Shown here piece after piece: positions 28,646-39,317 of a DNA stretch of 41,686 bases. A program made the translations under genes and the position numbers. The stretch spans positions 1-41,686 of the forward strand of contig NZ_JSZE01000055.1 of the NCBI RefSeq assembly GCF_000802365.1, in the 5' to 3' direction. The notes below the pieces were generated by a model. It was given only the letters and a program-made list of their open reading frames with translations. It had not been told where the DNA came from and did not search any database. Source of the DNA: Xanthomonas cannabis pv. cannabis (lineage in GTDB: Bacteria > Pseudomonadota > Gammaproteobacteria > Xanthomonadales > Xanthomonadaceae). How positions within the stretch are numbered: the stretch's first letter is position 1; each line of letters begins with the position of its first letter.

Positions 28646-29353
28646 ATGATTCCCCCGCTCTTTCACCTGACCGCACCGACCAAGCATCTGCTATGGGAGG
28701 AGCGCAGGATTTGCGACCGTTTGCAGCGCCTGCTGCCTGGATGGACGTGCTACCTCTGGGACGATGCCGATAATTCGGAACTGATGCGGCGTGCATTCCC
28801 GGAGTTTGCCGAGCGTTACGAGCGCATCCGCTTCGGCGTGATGAAGGCCGATATTGCGCGCTGTGCCTATATGCATGCGCACGGCGGGTTTTACTTCGAT
28901 ACCGATTACAAACTGTTGCGTCCGCTGGCTGCGGACGTGCTGTCGCAGCAGTGCGTGTTGCCGATCGAAGAAGGCGTTCCGGGTCACGACGACTTCAAGA
29001 TCGGCAATGCCGTGTTCGGCTCCGAAGCGGGCCATCCGTTCTGGCGCGCGTTCATCGAGCACATCTTCAACGTGTATGCGCCGGAAACGCTGGAGGACCA
29101 CCGGCAGATTCCGATGATTTCCGGGCCGCGCGGGTTGACGCGTTTCTACAACGCGCACGCTGCACAGTTTGCGGGCATCGTGTTTCCGCCGCGCGATGCG
29201 TTCCACCCGGACCGCACCTGGTTCGGCCTGGGTCATCGTGGCGGCAAGGCCGCGGTGGGCTCGCATCTGTGCTGGGCGTCGTGGCGGGGAAAATCGCCAC
29301 GGCGCGCGGTGACCAATTATCTGCGGCGCAAGTTGAGTGCAGTGCCGATCTGA
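28646..29353 (+). CDS. GT32-like glycosyltransferase with DXD motif
   Basis: 235 residues from ATG 28646 (MIPPLFHLTAP). A start in the longer frame at 28574 lacks family features. The pattern IPPLFHL near the N-terminus, W-DD (YLWDDADN), VMKADIARCAYMHAHGG and the DXD metal site in YFDTDYKLL are those of the Gly_transf_sug/OCH1-like family. The C-terminal half contains ISGPRGLTRFY, also family-like. It transfers a sugar from a nucleotide donor; donor and acceptor are unknown. Modest length and no membrane segment suggest a cytosolic enzyme for surface polysaccharide or glycan assembly. It stands alone. Confidence 0.85.
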   Translation: MIPPLFHLTAPTKHLLWEERRICDRLQRLLPGWTCYLWDDADNSELMRRAFPEFAERYERIRFGVMKADIARCAYMHAHGGFYFDTDYKLLRPLAADVLSQQCVLPIEEGVPGHDDFKIGNAVFGSEAGHPFWRAFIEHIFNVYAPETLEDHRQIPMISGPRGLTRFYNAHAAQFAGIVFPPRDAFHPDRTWFGLGHRGGKAAVGSHLCWASWRGKSPRRAVTNYLRRKLSAVPI

Positions 29354-29449
29354 GCGGCGGCCGACGGGGCAACGCCTTGGGTCTGGCGCTGTGGTATTCA
29401 GTCGCGCGAAAGGACGCGGACGTCATGTACTTCGCAGTGCAGCTTGCCA

Positions 29450-29623
29450 TCACGCTGCGATGCGCGATGGCCGATCGGGCTGCACTGCCCCGACTGGCGC
29501 TGCCAGCACGATCGAAATCAGCTGGTCACCCAAACCAAACGCTTCAACCCGCGTCACACCCACCGGGCGGGGCAGGCGCGTTACCACCAGGCCCGCATCG
29601 ACTGCGCCGCAGCCGATGCGCAC
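29450..29623 (-). CDS. Possible small ORF downstream of the aminotransferase
   Basis: A 57-codon GTG-started frame, MRIGCGAVDAGLVV to SRIAA, in the same frame as and just beyond the aminotransferase stop. Codon third positions are moderately GC-rich and the composition is protein-like. There is no strong ribosome-binding site and no family is recognised. It may be a remnant of a longer C-terminal extension or simply chance. Confidence 0.25.
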   Translation of the reverse strand: MRIGCGAVDAGLVVTRLPRPVGVTRVEAFGLGDQLISIVLAAPVGAVQPDRPSRIAA

Positions 29624-29632
29624 CCGCCCGGC

Positions 29633-31129
29633 TCAGGCGGCCTCGGCCTGGGTCTGGCGCGGGCCTTCCTTCAATGCCCGTGCGATCAGGCCGACCAGCA
29701 GGTCCAGTTCTTCTTCGTCCATCGCAAAATGCGGGGTGAAGCGCAGCGAATTCTCGCCGCCGTGGATCACGTTGACGCCGCGGTGGCGCAACCACTCTTC
29801 GGTGGAGCCGGCGCCGTAACACTTGAACTGCGGCGCCAGCTCACACGAGAACAGCAAGCCGGTGCCCTGGACCTTGGTGATCAGGCCGCCCAGCTCCGAT
29901 TGCAGGGCCTGCAGCTTGGCAATCGCCTGCGCGCCGCGGGTGCGGATGTTGTCGCGCACCTGCGGAGTGAACAAGGCCAGCGTGGCGCAGGCCACGTCCA
30001 GCGCACGCGGGTTGGTGGTCATGGTGTTGCCGTAGGTGCCCTTGCGGTACACCTGCGCGGCGTGCTCGGTCACTGCCAGCACCGACAGCGGGTATTGCGC
30101 GGCGTTGAGCGCCTTGGAATAGGTTTCCAGATCCGGCGGGTCCAGCTGCTCGAAGCCCGGGTAGTCCACCACCGACAGCACGCCATGCGCGCGCAGGCCG
30201 GCCTGGATGGAATCCACCAGCAGCAGGCTGCCGTGCGCGCGTGTGAGCGCACGCGCGGCGGCATAGAACTCGGCCGGCAGCGCACGCCCCGGGTCGCCTT
30301 CGCCCATCACCGGTTCCAGGAACACCGCTTCGATGAACCAGTGATTGCGCGCCGCCTCGTCGAAGGCGCGTTGCAACGCGGCCACATCGTAGGGCGCAAT
30401 CGCAATCACCGAGTCCTCGTCGCGATAGCTGGCCAGATATTTGCTGTAGGTCTTGCGGCTGGAGTCGGAATACAGGCCGGGGCGATCGGTGCGGCCGTGG
30501 AAGCTGCCCTTGACCACCAGGCGCTTGATGGTGGCGCCGGCATGCCGCGCGCCCGGGTCGGTGTGCAGCTTGGCGTTGGTATCCACGATGCGTGCGGCCA
30601 GGCCCACCGCTTCGGAGCCGGAGTTGAGGCACATGAAGCGTGCGAACGGGCAGCCGCCGCGGCTGTGGCCGATCTCGGCGCGCAGGGCGCGGTCGAGCCG
30701 GCGCTGCGCCAGGCTGGGCGTCATCACATTGGCCATCACCTGCGGGCGCGCCATGGCTTCCAGCACCGGCGCCGGCGTGTGGCCGAAGCCAAGCATGCCG
30801 TAGCCGCCAGCGTCGTAAAGCACCGCGCCCTTGAGCGTGACCACCCACGGCCCGCGGGCGGCCAGCGCCACGTAAGGCGTCACCGCATCGTCGGCGTAGA
30901 AGTTGATGAAGCCGTCCTGCACCGCGCCGATTTGGGCGTCTTCGTCCAGGTCCAGCAGGTCGGCGGCCTCATCGCGCACCAGCGCGTATTCGGCGGCTGC
31001 CGCAGTGATGGCGTGTTGCAGGTCGGGGTGGTTGGCAGCCAGGCGCACGATGGCGGCATCGTCCAGGCCATCGGTCAGGCGGCGGCCGGCATGGGCACGC
31101 AGCGGGGCGAGCGGGGCGAGGACGGACAT
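29633..31129 (-). CDS. Class-III PLP-dependent aminotransferase, substrate unknown
   Basis: 498 residues. ATG 31129 follows AGGAG. The fold-type I features are clear: NSGSEAVGLAARI (cofactor phosphate region), VKGSFHGRTDRPG, the acidic VDSIQAG that pairs with the pyridine nitrogen, and the Schiff-base Lys339 in ETYSKALN. The C-terminal small domain includes GGENSLRFTPHF. An N-terminal extension of about 90 residues precedes the fold. Class-III enzymes act on omega-amino groups (lysine, ornithine, GABA and similar). The divergent Lrp/AsnC gene suggests amino-acid-responsive control, an arrangement also known for lysine epsilon-aminotransferase in mycobacteria, but I cannot fix the substrate. 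Confidence 0.88.
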   Translation of the reverse strand: MSVLAPLAPLRAHAGRRLTDGLDDAAIVRLAANHPDLQHAITAAAAEYALVRDEAADLLDLDEDAQIGAVQDGFINFYADDAVTPYVALAARGPWVVTLKGAVLYDAGGYGMLGFGHTPAPVLEAMARPQVMANVMTPSLAQRRLDRALRAEIGHSRGGCPFARFMCLNSGSEAVGLAARIVDTNAKLHTDPGARHAGATIKRLVVKGSFHGRTDRPGLYSDSSRKTYSKYLASYRDEDSVIAIAPYDVAALQRAFDEAARNHWFIEAVFLEPVMGEGDPGRALPAEFYAAARALTRAHGSLLLVDSIQAGLRAHGVLSVVDYPGFEQLDPPDLETYSKALNAAQYPLSVLAVTEHAAQVYRKGTYGNTMTTNPRALDVACATLALFTPQVRDNIRTRGAQAIAKLQALQSELGGLITKVQGTGLLFSCELAPQFKCYGAGSTEEWLRHRGVNVIHGGENSLRFTPHFAMDEEELDLLVGLIARALKEGPRQTQAEAA

Positions 31130-31218
31130 GGCGCATCTCCTGCAAGGTGGCGTTGTTCTTCTATTATCGGCAGAAGATCGGCGTTTGGCAGCGTGAATCT
31201 GGGCAGGAAGTGCGGTAT

Positions 31219-31237
31219 TTTCGGCGATTCGCCGAAA
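31219..31237. promoter_or_regulatory. 19-bp palindrome, probable Lrp/AsnC operator
   Basis: TTTCGGCGA and TCGCCGAAA are perfect 9-bp arms around one central T, three bases before the lrp start and in the lrp/aminotransferase divergent region. A further TATCGGC / ATCGGCG pair lies nearby at about 31,165-31,180. It suits a dimeric regulator acting autogenously. Confidence 0.6.
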
Positions 31238-31240
31238 CGA

Positions 31241-31681
31241 ATGCGCATAGTGAAGATCACCCCATCCGACGAACGCCTGTTATCGCTGCTGCGCGAGGAC
31301 GCGCGCGCCTCCACCGCGCAGATCGCGCGCCGGCTCGGGCTCTCGCGCACCACGGTGCAGAGCCGCATCGAAAAGCTCGAACGCGACGGCGTGATCAGCG
31401 GCTACACCGTGCGCACCCATGACGACTACGAGCAGGGCCGCATCCGCGCGCACATCCTGATCACCGTGCTGCCCAAGAAGATGCCGGCCGTGGTCAAGGC
31501 GCTGCGCGACATCCCTGAGGTGCGCCTGCTGCATTCGGTCAGCGGCGCCTACGACCTGATCGCCCTGGGGGTGGTGGGCGGGGTCAACGAGATGGACGTG
31601 CTCACCGACGCCATCGGCGCGATCGACGGGGTGGAGCGCACGACCAGTTCGATCATTTTGTCGACCAAGTTTGAGCGGTGA
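31241..31681 (+). CDS. Lrp/AsnC-family transcriptional regulator
   Basis: 146 residues. The N-terminal helix-turn-helix is clear in DARASTAQIARRLGLSRTTV followed by RIEKLERDGVISGY. The C-terminal RAM ligand/oligomerisation domain includes HILITVLPKKM and SGAYDLIALGVV. ATG 31241 lacks a Shine-Dalgarno site, and GTG 31250 is an alternative. The operator-like palindrome directly before it would let the protein repress itself and the divergent aminotransferase. It probably responds to the amino acid the aminotransferase consumes, which is an inference from gene arrangement. Confidence 0.93.
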   Translation: MRIVKITPSDERLLSLLREDARASTAQIARRLGLSRTTVQSRIEKLERDGVISGYTVRTHDDYEQGRIRAHILITVLPKKMPAVVKALRDIPEVRLLHSVSGAYDLIALGVVGGVNEMDVLTDAIGAIDGVERTTSSIILSTKFER

Positions 31682-31694
31682 GGGGAGCCGGGAT

Positions 31695-31868
31695 TTGGCA
31701 TTGGGGATTGGGGATTCGTAAAAGCGGGCAGGCTTGTGTCGTACACGTTCCGGCTAGCGGATCCTGCTTTTGCCAATCCCCAATTTCCAATCCCTGCCTC
31801 ACTGCGAATCCCAAATCCCAAATCCCGAATCCCCAATCCCCAATCCCCAATCCCCAATCCCCAATCCC
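31695..31868. repeat. GGGGATT-type inverted-repeat element, copy 1, with heptamer array
   Basis: Core 31,710-31,781: left end GGGGATTCGTAAAAGC and right end GCTTTTGCCAATCCCC are imperfect inverted repeats around a roughly 40-bp centre. Outside them run degenerate heptamers, GGGGATT on the left (31,695-31,717) and AATCCCC/AATCCCA on the right, the latter a tandem array at 31,806-31,868. A related element with the same ends but a different, longer centre lies at 32,955-33,176, on the other side of queA. Confidence 0.8.
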
Positions 31869-31915
31869 GGCCGCAGTTACAATGCCCGGCTCCTCTGCCA
31901 ACCAATCCTGCGGCC

Positions 31916-34328
<2,413 letters not shown>

Positions 34329-34371
34329 ACCCTGCCGCCCGCACCCTGGCGCGGACGCGTTGGAACCTGCA

Positions 34372-34380
34372 TGGCATAAT
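34372..34380 (+). promoter_or_regulatory. Extended -10 promoter candidate for yajC-secDF
   Basis: TGGCATAAT: an extended -10 (TGn) followed by CATAAT, 80 bp before yajC. No good -35 at 17 bp was seen, consistent with an extended -10 type. Single-site evidence only. Confidence 0.35.
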
Positions 34381-34459
34381 TCCCGGCTGTTCCGCCCTGG
34401 CGGTACCTGAATAGCGAGTGGGCCCGTGGGCGCGCTGGCACCAAACTAGGATGCACTGA

Positions 34460-34813
34460 ATGAATTTGCTCGATTTCCTGATCCCCGTCGCCCAGGCGCA
34501 AGCCACCGGTGGCGCGCCGGCAGCCGGCCCGATGGGTGGCCTGTCCACCTTCGCGCTGCCGATCATCCTGATTGCGGTCATGTACTTCCTGATGATCCGC
34601 CCGCAGATGAAGCGTCAGAAGGAGCACAAGTCGCTGCTGGACAAGCTGGCACGTGGCGACGAGGTCATCACCTCCGGCGGCGTTGCCGGCGTGATCACCG
34701 ACATCGGCGACAACTTCATCAGCATCGAGGTGGCCGACAACGTACGCATCCGCGTGCAGAAGAGCGCCGTGGGCCATGTGCTGCCCAAGGGCACGCTGAA
34801 GTCGGCCAGCTGA
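34460..34813 (+). CDS. yajC: Preprotein translocase subunit YajC
   Basis: 117 residues. AGGA lies nine bases upstream of the ATG. A single transmembrane helix (LPIILIAVMYFLMIRPQMK) anchors a small cytosolic beta domain with the conserved GDEVITSGGVAG. It associates with SecD-SecF in the accessory complex that aids Sec-dependent export. The order tgt-yajC-secD-secF is the classical one. Confidence 0.96.
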   Translation: MNLLDFLIPVAQAQATGGAPAAGPMGGLSTFALPIILIAVMYFLMIRPQMKRQKEHKSLLDKLARGDEVITSGGVAGVITDIGDNFISIEVADNVRIRVQKSAVGHVLPKGTLKSAS

Positions 34814-35146
34814 GTCGCGCCGTCGGCACCGAGGGCACCGGCCGGCGCGGCTGGCCGCTGCTCGAAAACGGCAGGGACCGCTCGTACACTTGCGGCTCGC
34901 CGCGCTGCCGATGCCTGCAACCGCTGCGCACCACCTCGCTGCACCGCACTACCTGCAACACCACAGCTGCGCGCACCATCAGGCGGGCGCAGTCGGTGCA
35001 CGAAGCCGTTCTGCGCCTCACCGGCGTGCCGGCTCCGCGCACTGCTCGCATCCACCGGATGACCGCTCGCGACGCTGTATCGGCCGCTTGAAGTCGTTCT
35101 CACTGCTAGGCGCGGCGCCGGGATGGTGCAGCGCGGGACTGTCGCA
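34814..35146. other. Intergenic gap between yajC and secD, no gene seen
   Basis: 333 bp, longer than is usual for this operon. It is GC-rich with no recognised ORF, terminator or repeat. It may hold an internal promoter for secDF. Confidence 0.45.
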
Positions 35147-36991
35147 ATGCTCGAATTTCCTCGCTGGAAGTATTTCCTGATCCTGCTGGTGCTGGCGGTC
35201 AGCGCGCTGTATGCGCTGCCCAACATCTACCAGAAAGACCCGTCGGTGCAGATCACTGCCAGTCATGGCGCGCAGCTCGACGACGCGTTGCGCAGCCGCA
35301 TCGATGCCGAACTCAAGACCGCCGGCATCACCCCCAAGGCGGTGACCAAGGAAGGCGAGAGCCTGATGGTGCGCCTGCCCAACCTGCAGGCGCAGACCCG
35401 TGCCAACGATGTGCTGCGCCAGCAACTGGGCGAGAACTACACCGTGGCGCTGAACCTGGCCTCCACCGTGCCGGACTGGCTGGCCAAGCTGGGCGGCCGG
35501 CCGATGGTGCTGGGTCTGGACCTGGTGGGCGGCGTGCACTTCGCCATGCAGGTCGATCAGAAAGCCGCGCTGGAAAAGCGTCTGGAGGGCTTTGCCGAGG
35601 ACATCCGCACCACGCTGCGCGATGGCCGCATTGCCTATCGCTCGGTCGAGCGTCGTGGCGACAACAGCATCCAGGTCTCGTTGGGCGAGGGCGCCAGCGC
35701 CGATGCCGCACGGACCGCGTTGGCCAAGTCGCAGCCCACGCTGACCTACGACGTCAGCGGCCAGACCATCTCGGTCAAGGTGCCGGAGGCCGAACTCAAG
35801 CAGATCGCCAGCGGTGCGATCGAGCAGAACCTCACTACCTTGCGTAACCGCGTCAATGCGCTGGGCGTGTCCGAGCCCACCATCCAGCGCCAGGGCGAAG
35901 ACCGCATCGTGGTCGAACTGCCCGGTCTGCAGGACACGGCCGAGGCCAAGCGCCTGATCGGCGCCACCGCCTCGCTGGAATTCCGCGCCGTGGTCGAAGG
36001 CAATGCCGAAGACGCCGTGCGCAGCGGCACCATCCCGCCGGAAGCCAAGGTCTACCGCGTGCGTGACAGCGGCGCGCCGGTGCTGCTCAACAAGCGCGCG
36101 CTGGTGACCGGTGACCAGATGGTCAGCGCCAGCGTCAGCACCGACCAGAACGGCATGCCCGCGGTGGCAGTGACGCTCAACAACGTGGCCGGCCAGCGCA
36201 TGCTCGATTACACCAGCGCCAACGTCGGCAAGCTGATGTCGGTGGTCTATATCGAACGCATTCCCACCGTGACCATGGTCGACGGCAAGGAAGTGCGCAG
36301 CGTGCGGGTCAAGGAAGAGGCCCTGTCGCCAACCCGCATTGCGGGTGTGTTCGGCAAGAACTTCCAGACCACCGGTCTTGAGAAGGTGGAGGCCGAGAAT
36401 CTGGCCAAGCTGCTCAAGTCCGGCTCGCTGGCCGCACCGATGGATTTCGTCGAGGAATACGTGATCGGCCCGAGCCTGGGTGCGGAGAACGTGGAGCGGG
36501 GCGTCACCGCGGTGATCTATTCGTTCCTATTCACGCTGGTGTTCTTCACCATCTATTACCGCGTGTTCGGCGCGATCACCTCGGTGGCGCTGCTGTTCAA
36601 CCTGCTGATCGTGGTGGCGGTGATGTCGTTGTTCGGCGCCACCATGACGCTGCCGGGGTTTGCCGGTCTGGCGTTGTCGGTGGGCCTGTCGGTGGACGCC
36701 AACGTGTTGATCAACGAGCGTATCCGCGAAGAGTTGCGCCTGGGTGTGCCGGCCAAATCGGCGATTGCGGCCGGTTACGAAAAGGCCGGCGGCACCATTC
36801 TGGACGCCAACCTCACCGGCCTGATCGTAGCGGTGGCCTTGTATGCCTTCGGCACCGGGCCGCTGCGCGGTTTTGCGTTGACCATGATGATCGGTATTTT
36901 TGCCTCGATGTTCACTGCGATCACGGTTTCGCGTGCATTGGCGGTTCTGATCTATGGCCGCCGCAAGAAGCTCAAGTCTGTGGCCATCTGA
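35147..36991 (+). CDS. secD: Protein translocase subunit SecD
   Basis: 614 residues from ATG 35147 (MLEFPRWKYF), which aligns with SecD. An upstream ATG in the frame (35,123) would add eight odd residues. One N-terminal transmembrane helix is followed by the large periplasmic domain (about 30-430). This includes LGLDLVGGVHF and the LRNRVNALGVSEPTIQRQG motif. Five C-terminal helices follow, with LPGFAGLALSVGLSVDANVLINERI. It uses the proton-motive force in late stages of export with SecF. Confidence 0.98.
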   Translation: MLEFPRWKYFLILLVLAVSALYALPNIYQKDPSVQITASHGAQLDDALRSRIDAELKTAGITPKAVTKEGESLMVRLPNLQAQTRANDVLRQQLGENYTVALNLASTVPDWLAKLGGRPMVLGLDLVGGVHFAMQVDQKAALEKRLEGFAEDIRTTLRDGRIAYRSVERRGDNSIQVSLGEGASADAARTALAKSQPTLTYDVSGQTISVKVPEAELKQIASGAIEQNLTTLRNRVNALGVSEPTIQRQGEDRIVVELPGLQDTAEAKRLIGATASLEFRAVVEGNAEDAVRSGTIPPEAKVYRVRDSGAPVLLNKRALVTGDQMVSASVSTDQNGMPAVAVTLNNVAGQRMLDYTSANVGKLMSVVYIERIPTVTMVDGKEVRSVRVKEEALSPTRIAGVFGKNFQTTGLEKVEAENLAKLLKSGSLAAPMDFVEEYVIGPSLGAENVERGVTAVIYSFLFTLVFFTIYYRVFGAITSVALLFNLLIVVAVMSLFGATMTLPGFAGLALSVGLSVDANVLINERIREELRLGVPAKSAIAAGYEKAGGTILDANLTGLIVAVALYAFGTGPLRGFALTMMIGIFASMFTAITVSRALAVLIYGRRKKLKSVAI

Positions 36992-37097
36992 GATGCGAGT
37001 CCTGCTGCGGCGCGCGCCTTTGCGCAACGCCGCGGCAGGAATCCCTGCGCAAGCGGCCGGGCCTTGACGGTGCGGTCGTCTAACGGAAGCTCTTTTC

Positions 37098-38066
37098 ATG
37101 AAACTGTTCCCGCTTCATCTCATTCCCAACGACACCAAGATCGACTTCATGCGCCTGCGCAAGCCGGTGCTGATCCTGATGCTGGTGATCGCGGTCGCCT
37201 CGGTCGGCGTCATCGTCGGCAAGGGCTTCAATTACGCACTGGAATTCACCGGCGGCACGCTGGTGCAGACCTCCTTCCAGAAGACCGTGGACGTGGACCA
37301 GGTGCGCGAGCAACTGTCCAAGGCCGGCTTTGAAAACGCCCAGGTGCAGAACGCACGCGGCGGCAACGAAGTGATGATCCGCCTGCAGGCGCGTGAGCAG
37401 CACAACAACCGCGACGATGCCGCAAGCACCGTCGCCGAAGAAGTGCGCAAGGCCGTCAGCACCCCGCAGAACCCCGCCACCGTGCAGCCGGGCGAATTCG
37501 TCGGCCCGCAGGTCGGCAAGGACCTGGCCTTGAACGGTGTCTACGCCACCGTGTTCATGCTGGTGGGCTTTCTGATCTACATCGCGTTCCGCTTCGAGTG
37601 GAAGTTTGCGGTGGTGGCCAGCCTGACCGCGCTGTTCGACCTGTTGGTCACGGTGGCCTTCGTGTCGCTGACCGGGCGCGAGTTCGACCTGACCGTGCTG
37701 GCCGGCCTGCTGTCGGTGATGGGCTTTGCCATCAACGACATCATCGTGGTGTTCGACCGTGTGCGCGAGAACTTCCGCGCCCTGCGCGTGGAGCCGCTGG
37801 AAGTGCTCAACCGCTCGATCAACCAGACGCTGTCGCGCACGGTGATCACCGCGGTGATGTTCTTCCTGTCGGCGATGGCGTTGTACATTTACGGCGGCGA
37901 GTCGATGGAAGGCCTGGCCGAGACGCACATGATCGGCGCGGTGATCGTGGTGATCTCCTCGGTGATCGTGGCGGTGCCGATGCTGAGCATCGGACCGTTT
38001 GCGGTGACCAAGCAGGATCTGCTGCCCAAGGCCAAGGACGTGGAGGCGCTGGCGCGTCGTCCTTGA
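37098..38066 (+). CDS. secF: Protein translocase subunit SecF
   Basis: 322 residues. First helix after the conserved NDTKIDFMRLRKP, then the periplasmic segment with FNYALEFTGGTLVQ, then five more helices including GFAINDIIVVFDRVREN and LNRSINQTLSRT. It partners SecD. It is separated from secD by 106 bp and followed directly by a strong terminator, so it is the last gene of the operon. Confidence 0.98.
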   Translation: MKLFPLHLIPNDTKIDFMRLRKPVLILMLVIAVASVGVIVGKGFNYALEFTGGTLVQTSFQKTVDVDQVREQLSKAGFENAQVQNARGGNEVMIRLQAREQHNNRDDAASTVAEEVRKAVSTPQNPATVQPGEFVGPQVGKDLALNGVYATVFMLVGFLIYIAFRFEWKFAVVASLTALFDLLVTVAFVSLTGREFDLTVLAGLLSVMGFAINDIIVVFDRVRENFRALRVEPLEVLNRSINQTLSRTVITAVMFFLSAMALYIYGGESMEGLAETHMIGAVIVVISSVIVAVPMLSIGPFAVTKQDLLPKAKDVEALARRP

Positions 38067-38086
38067 TCGCGCATCGATCTTCGATC

Positions 38087-38123
38087 ACGACAAAACCGCG
38101 CATTGCGCGGTTTTGTCGTTTCT
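38087..38123 (+). terminator. Strong bidirectional terminator after secF
   Basis: A perfect 15-bp stem ACGACAAAACCGCGC / GCGCGGTTTTGTCGT with a three-base loop at 38,087-38,119, with T-rich and A-rich arms. It marks the end of the ancestral secDF operon. The integron remnant begins just beyond it. Confidence 0.92.
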
Positions 38124-38241
38124 GGCGTCGTATGTCGTGAGTGCACGGTTGTGCACTATGACGCCACTACTCAAGATCTTGAACACTAGGGATCTCGTCG
38201 ACATGTGATGCCGATCGATACGCAATACGTTGCGGTAGAGA

Positions 38242-38355
38242 GCCGCTGGCCAGGATGAAGCGCGGTGTCCAACTGAGACACGCCTGCTCGGTGCGCAGGC
38301 TGTAGTGCCGAACGCGCAAGCGGTCGTGCACTTGATAGAGCAACTGCGTCGGCGG
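38242..38355 (-). pseudogene. intI: Fragment of integron integrase gene (5' portion)
   Basis: A 38-codon minus-strand stretch reads PPTQLLYQVHDRLRVR, then HYSLRTEQA, then a segment ending W-TPRFILASG. This matches the N-terminal SAM-like domain of integron integrases; IntI1 has HYSLRTEQAYVHW at the same spacing. Similarity stops at 38,242. Downstream the frame runs to a stop at about 38,167-38,169 through SVQDLE, which faintly recalls the VQDLLGH segment near the IntI C-terminus. No catalytic Arg/His/Tyr box is complete, so the gene is dead. It is divergent from the cassettes, as in a real integron, and the 192 bp up to the first cassette ORF is where attI would lie. No GTTRRRY core was recognised there. 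The overlapping 114-residue frame is in another register. Confidence 0.8.
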
Positions 38356-38547
38356 ACATGCGTTTACGCCATTGTTTAAGGGGGTGTATTTCTACGCCTG
38401 TGTCCTTGCTGGATAAAACTAGAAGCCGCGCAAAGGTAGAGTCCGCCTGCCGTCGCGTAATCCCGTGATCGCGGCTAGGATTTCTCCCATTCACAAAGCG
38501 CCAGCGATAGAAGATACTCCGCGGACACATCTTCGCGGGGGGACGAA

Positions 38548-38970
38548 ATGCTTGAGTTCATAGGGACAGTCGCTGTTTGCGCGGTCGCACTATCGGTCGC
38601 ACGCTATCTCTGGAACTTCTGGCAATACCGCAAGAGCATCAACGCCGTGGAGGTGCTGGCCGCAGCTGTAAAAGCAAAGGCAGACTTTGTTTCATCCAGC
38701 GCCGGCTATGACGCGGCGGAAAAGGTTCACGTTATCGCAGTTTGCCTTAAGAGCGTCGCGGACTCTCTCAGCTACGGAAAGATTGCAAATCCACTAATTG
38801 CAGGGACACAACTTCAAGTGTTGGAGAGCATGATTGCGTCACCCGATGACATTGCCTTCTTCATGGACAAGCCTGAGAACTCCATCACTGAGGTAAGGCT
38901 GGGACTTGTACGCGCTCGTGAGTCGTTCGTTCTGCTGCATCAGACCATGGGCTCCCGACCAATGGCCTAA
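38548..38970 (+). CDS. Integron cassette 1 gene: small membrane-anchored protein
   Basis: 140 residues with a GGGGGGA ribosome-binding site. An N-terminal transmembrane helix (FIGTVAVCAVALSVARYLW) precedes a soluble helical domain of about 110 residues. No family is recognised. The GC content is visibly below that of the flanking housekeeping genes, as expected for a cassette. Its stop TAA is part of the first attC (GCCTAAC), which fixes it as a cassette gene. Confidence 0.8.
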   Translation: MLEFIGTVAVCAVALSVARYLWNFWQYRKSINAVEVLAAAVKAKADFVSSSAGYDAAEKVHVIAVCLKSVADSLSYGKIANPLIAGTQLQVLESMIASPDDIAFFMDKPENSITEVRLGLVRARESFVLLHQTMGSRPMA

Positions 38971-39024
38971 CAATTCATTCAAGCAGAAACCGCTTCGCGG
39001 TTCGGCTAAATTCAGACGTTAGGC
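38965..39024 (+). other. attC recombination site 1
   Basis: A 60-bp site. R'' core GCCTAAC at 38,965-38,971 and R' core GTTAGGC at 39,018-39,024. The inner arms AACCGC-TTC-GCGGTT form a hairpin with mismatched flanks. Overall layout and length match aadA-type attC sites. Confidence 0.93.
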
Positions 39025-39058
39025 AGATGAACAGAGACAATCGCAACTGAGACTTTTC

Positions 39059-39307
39059 ATGGACAACTATCAGCTTGTTACATCGCCCCTATGCCGCTCC
39101 GTCACGACCGATGGCCGCACTGTTCGCCTAGAGATCTATCGCGGGCTCGACACCGACTGGACCCTTGAGGCTGTTGATGAGTTCAACAACTCCACCGTTT
39201 GGGATGACCTATTCGCAACGGACCAGGCCGCACTCGACGAGGCGTTGCGCACTATTCGGGATGAGGGAATTGACTCCCTCATCGGTCCGCCCAGCGGCGT
39301 CCATTAA
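39059..39307 (+). CDS. Integron cassette 2 gene: small acidic protein
   Basis: 82 residues, acidic and soluble, without signal or membrane segment. Motif-like stretches LEIYRGLDTDWTLEAVDEF and DQAALDEALRTIRDEGID resemble hypothetical proteins I have seen in integron cassettes, with no assigned function. The gene fills its cassette with 11 bp between stop and attC 2. The ribosome-binding site is weak. Confidence 0.78.
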   Translation: MDNYQLVTSPLCRSVTTDGRTVRLEIYRGLDTDWTLEAVDEFNNSTVWDDLFATDQAALDEALRTIRDEGIDSLIGPPSGVH

Positions 39308-39317
39308 TGGATCAGCC

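Noticed and set aside
31806-31868. Heptamer array as a CRISPR array
   Set aside because: Units are 7 bp with no spacers and no cas genes nearby; it is a simple tandem repeat.
38186-38530. 114-codon minus-strand frame over the integrase fragment
   Set aside because: It is read in a different register from the integrase-like peptide and has no motif of its own. The pseudogene interpretation explains the region better.
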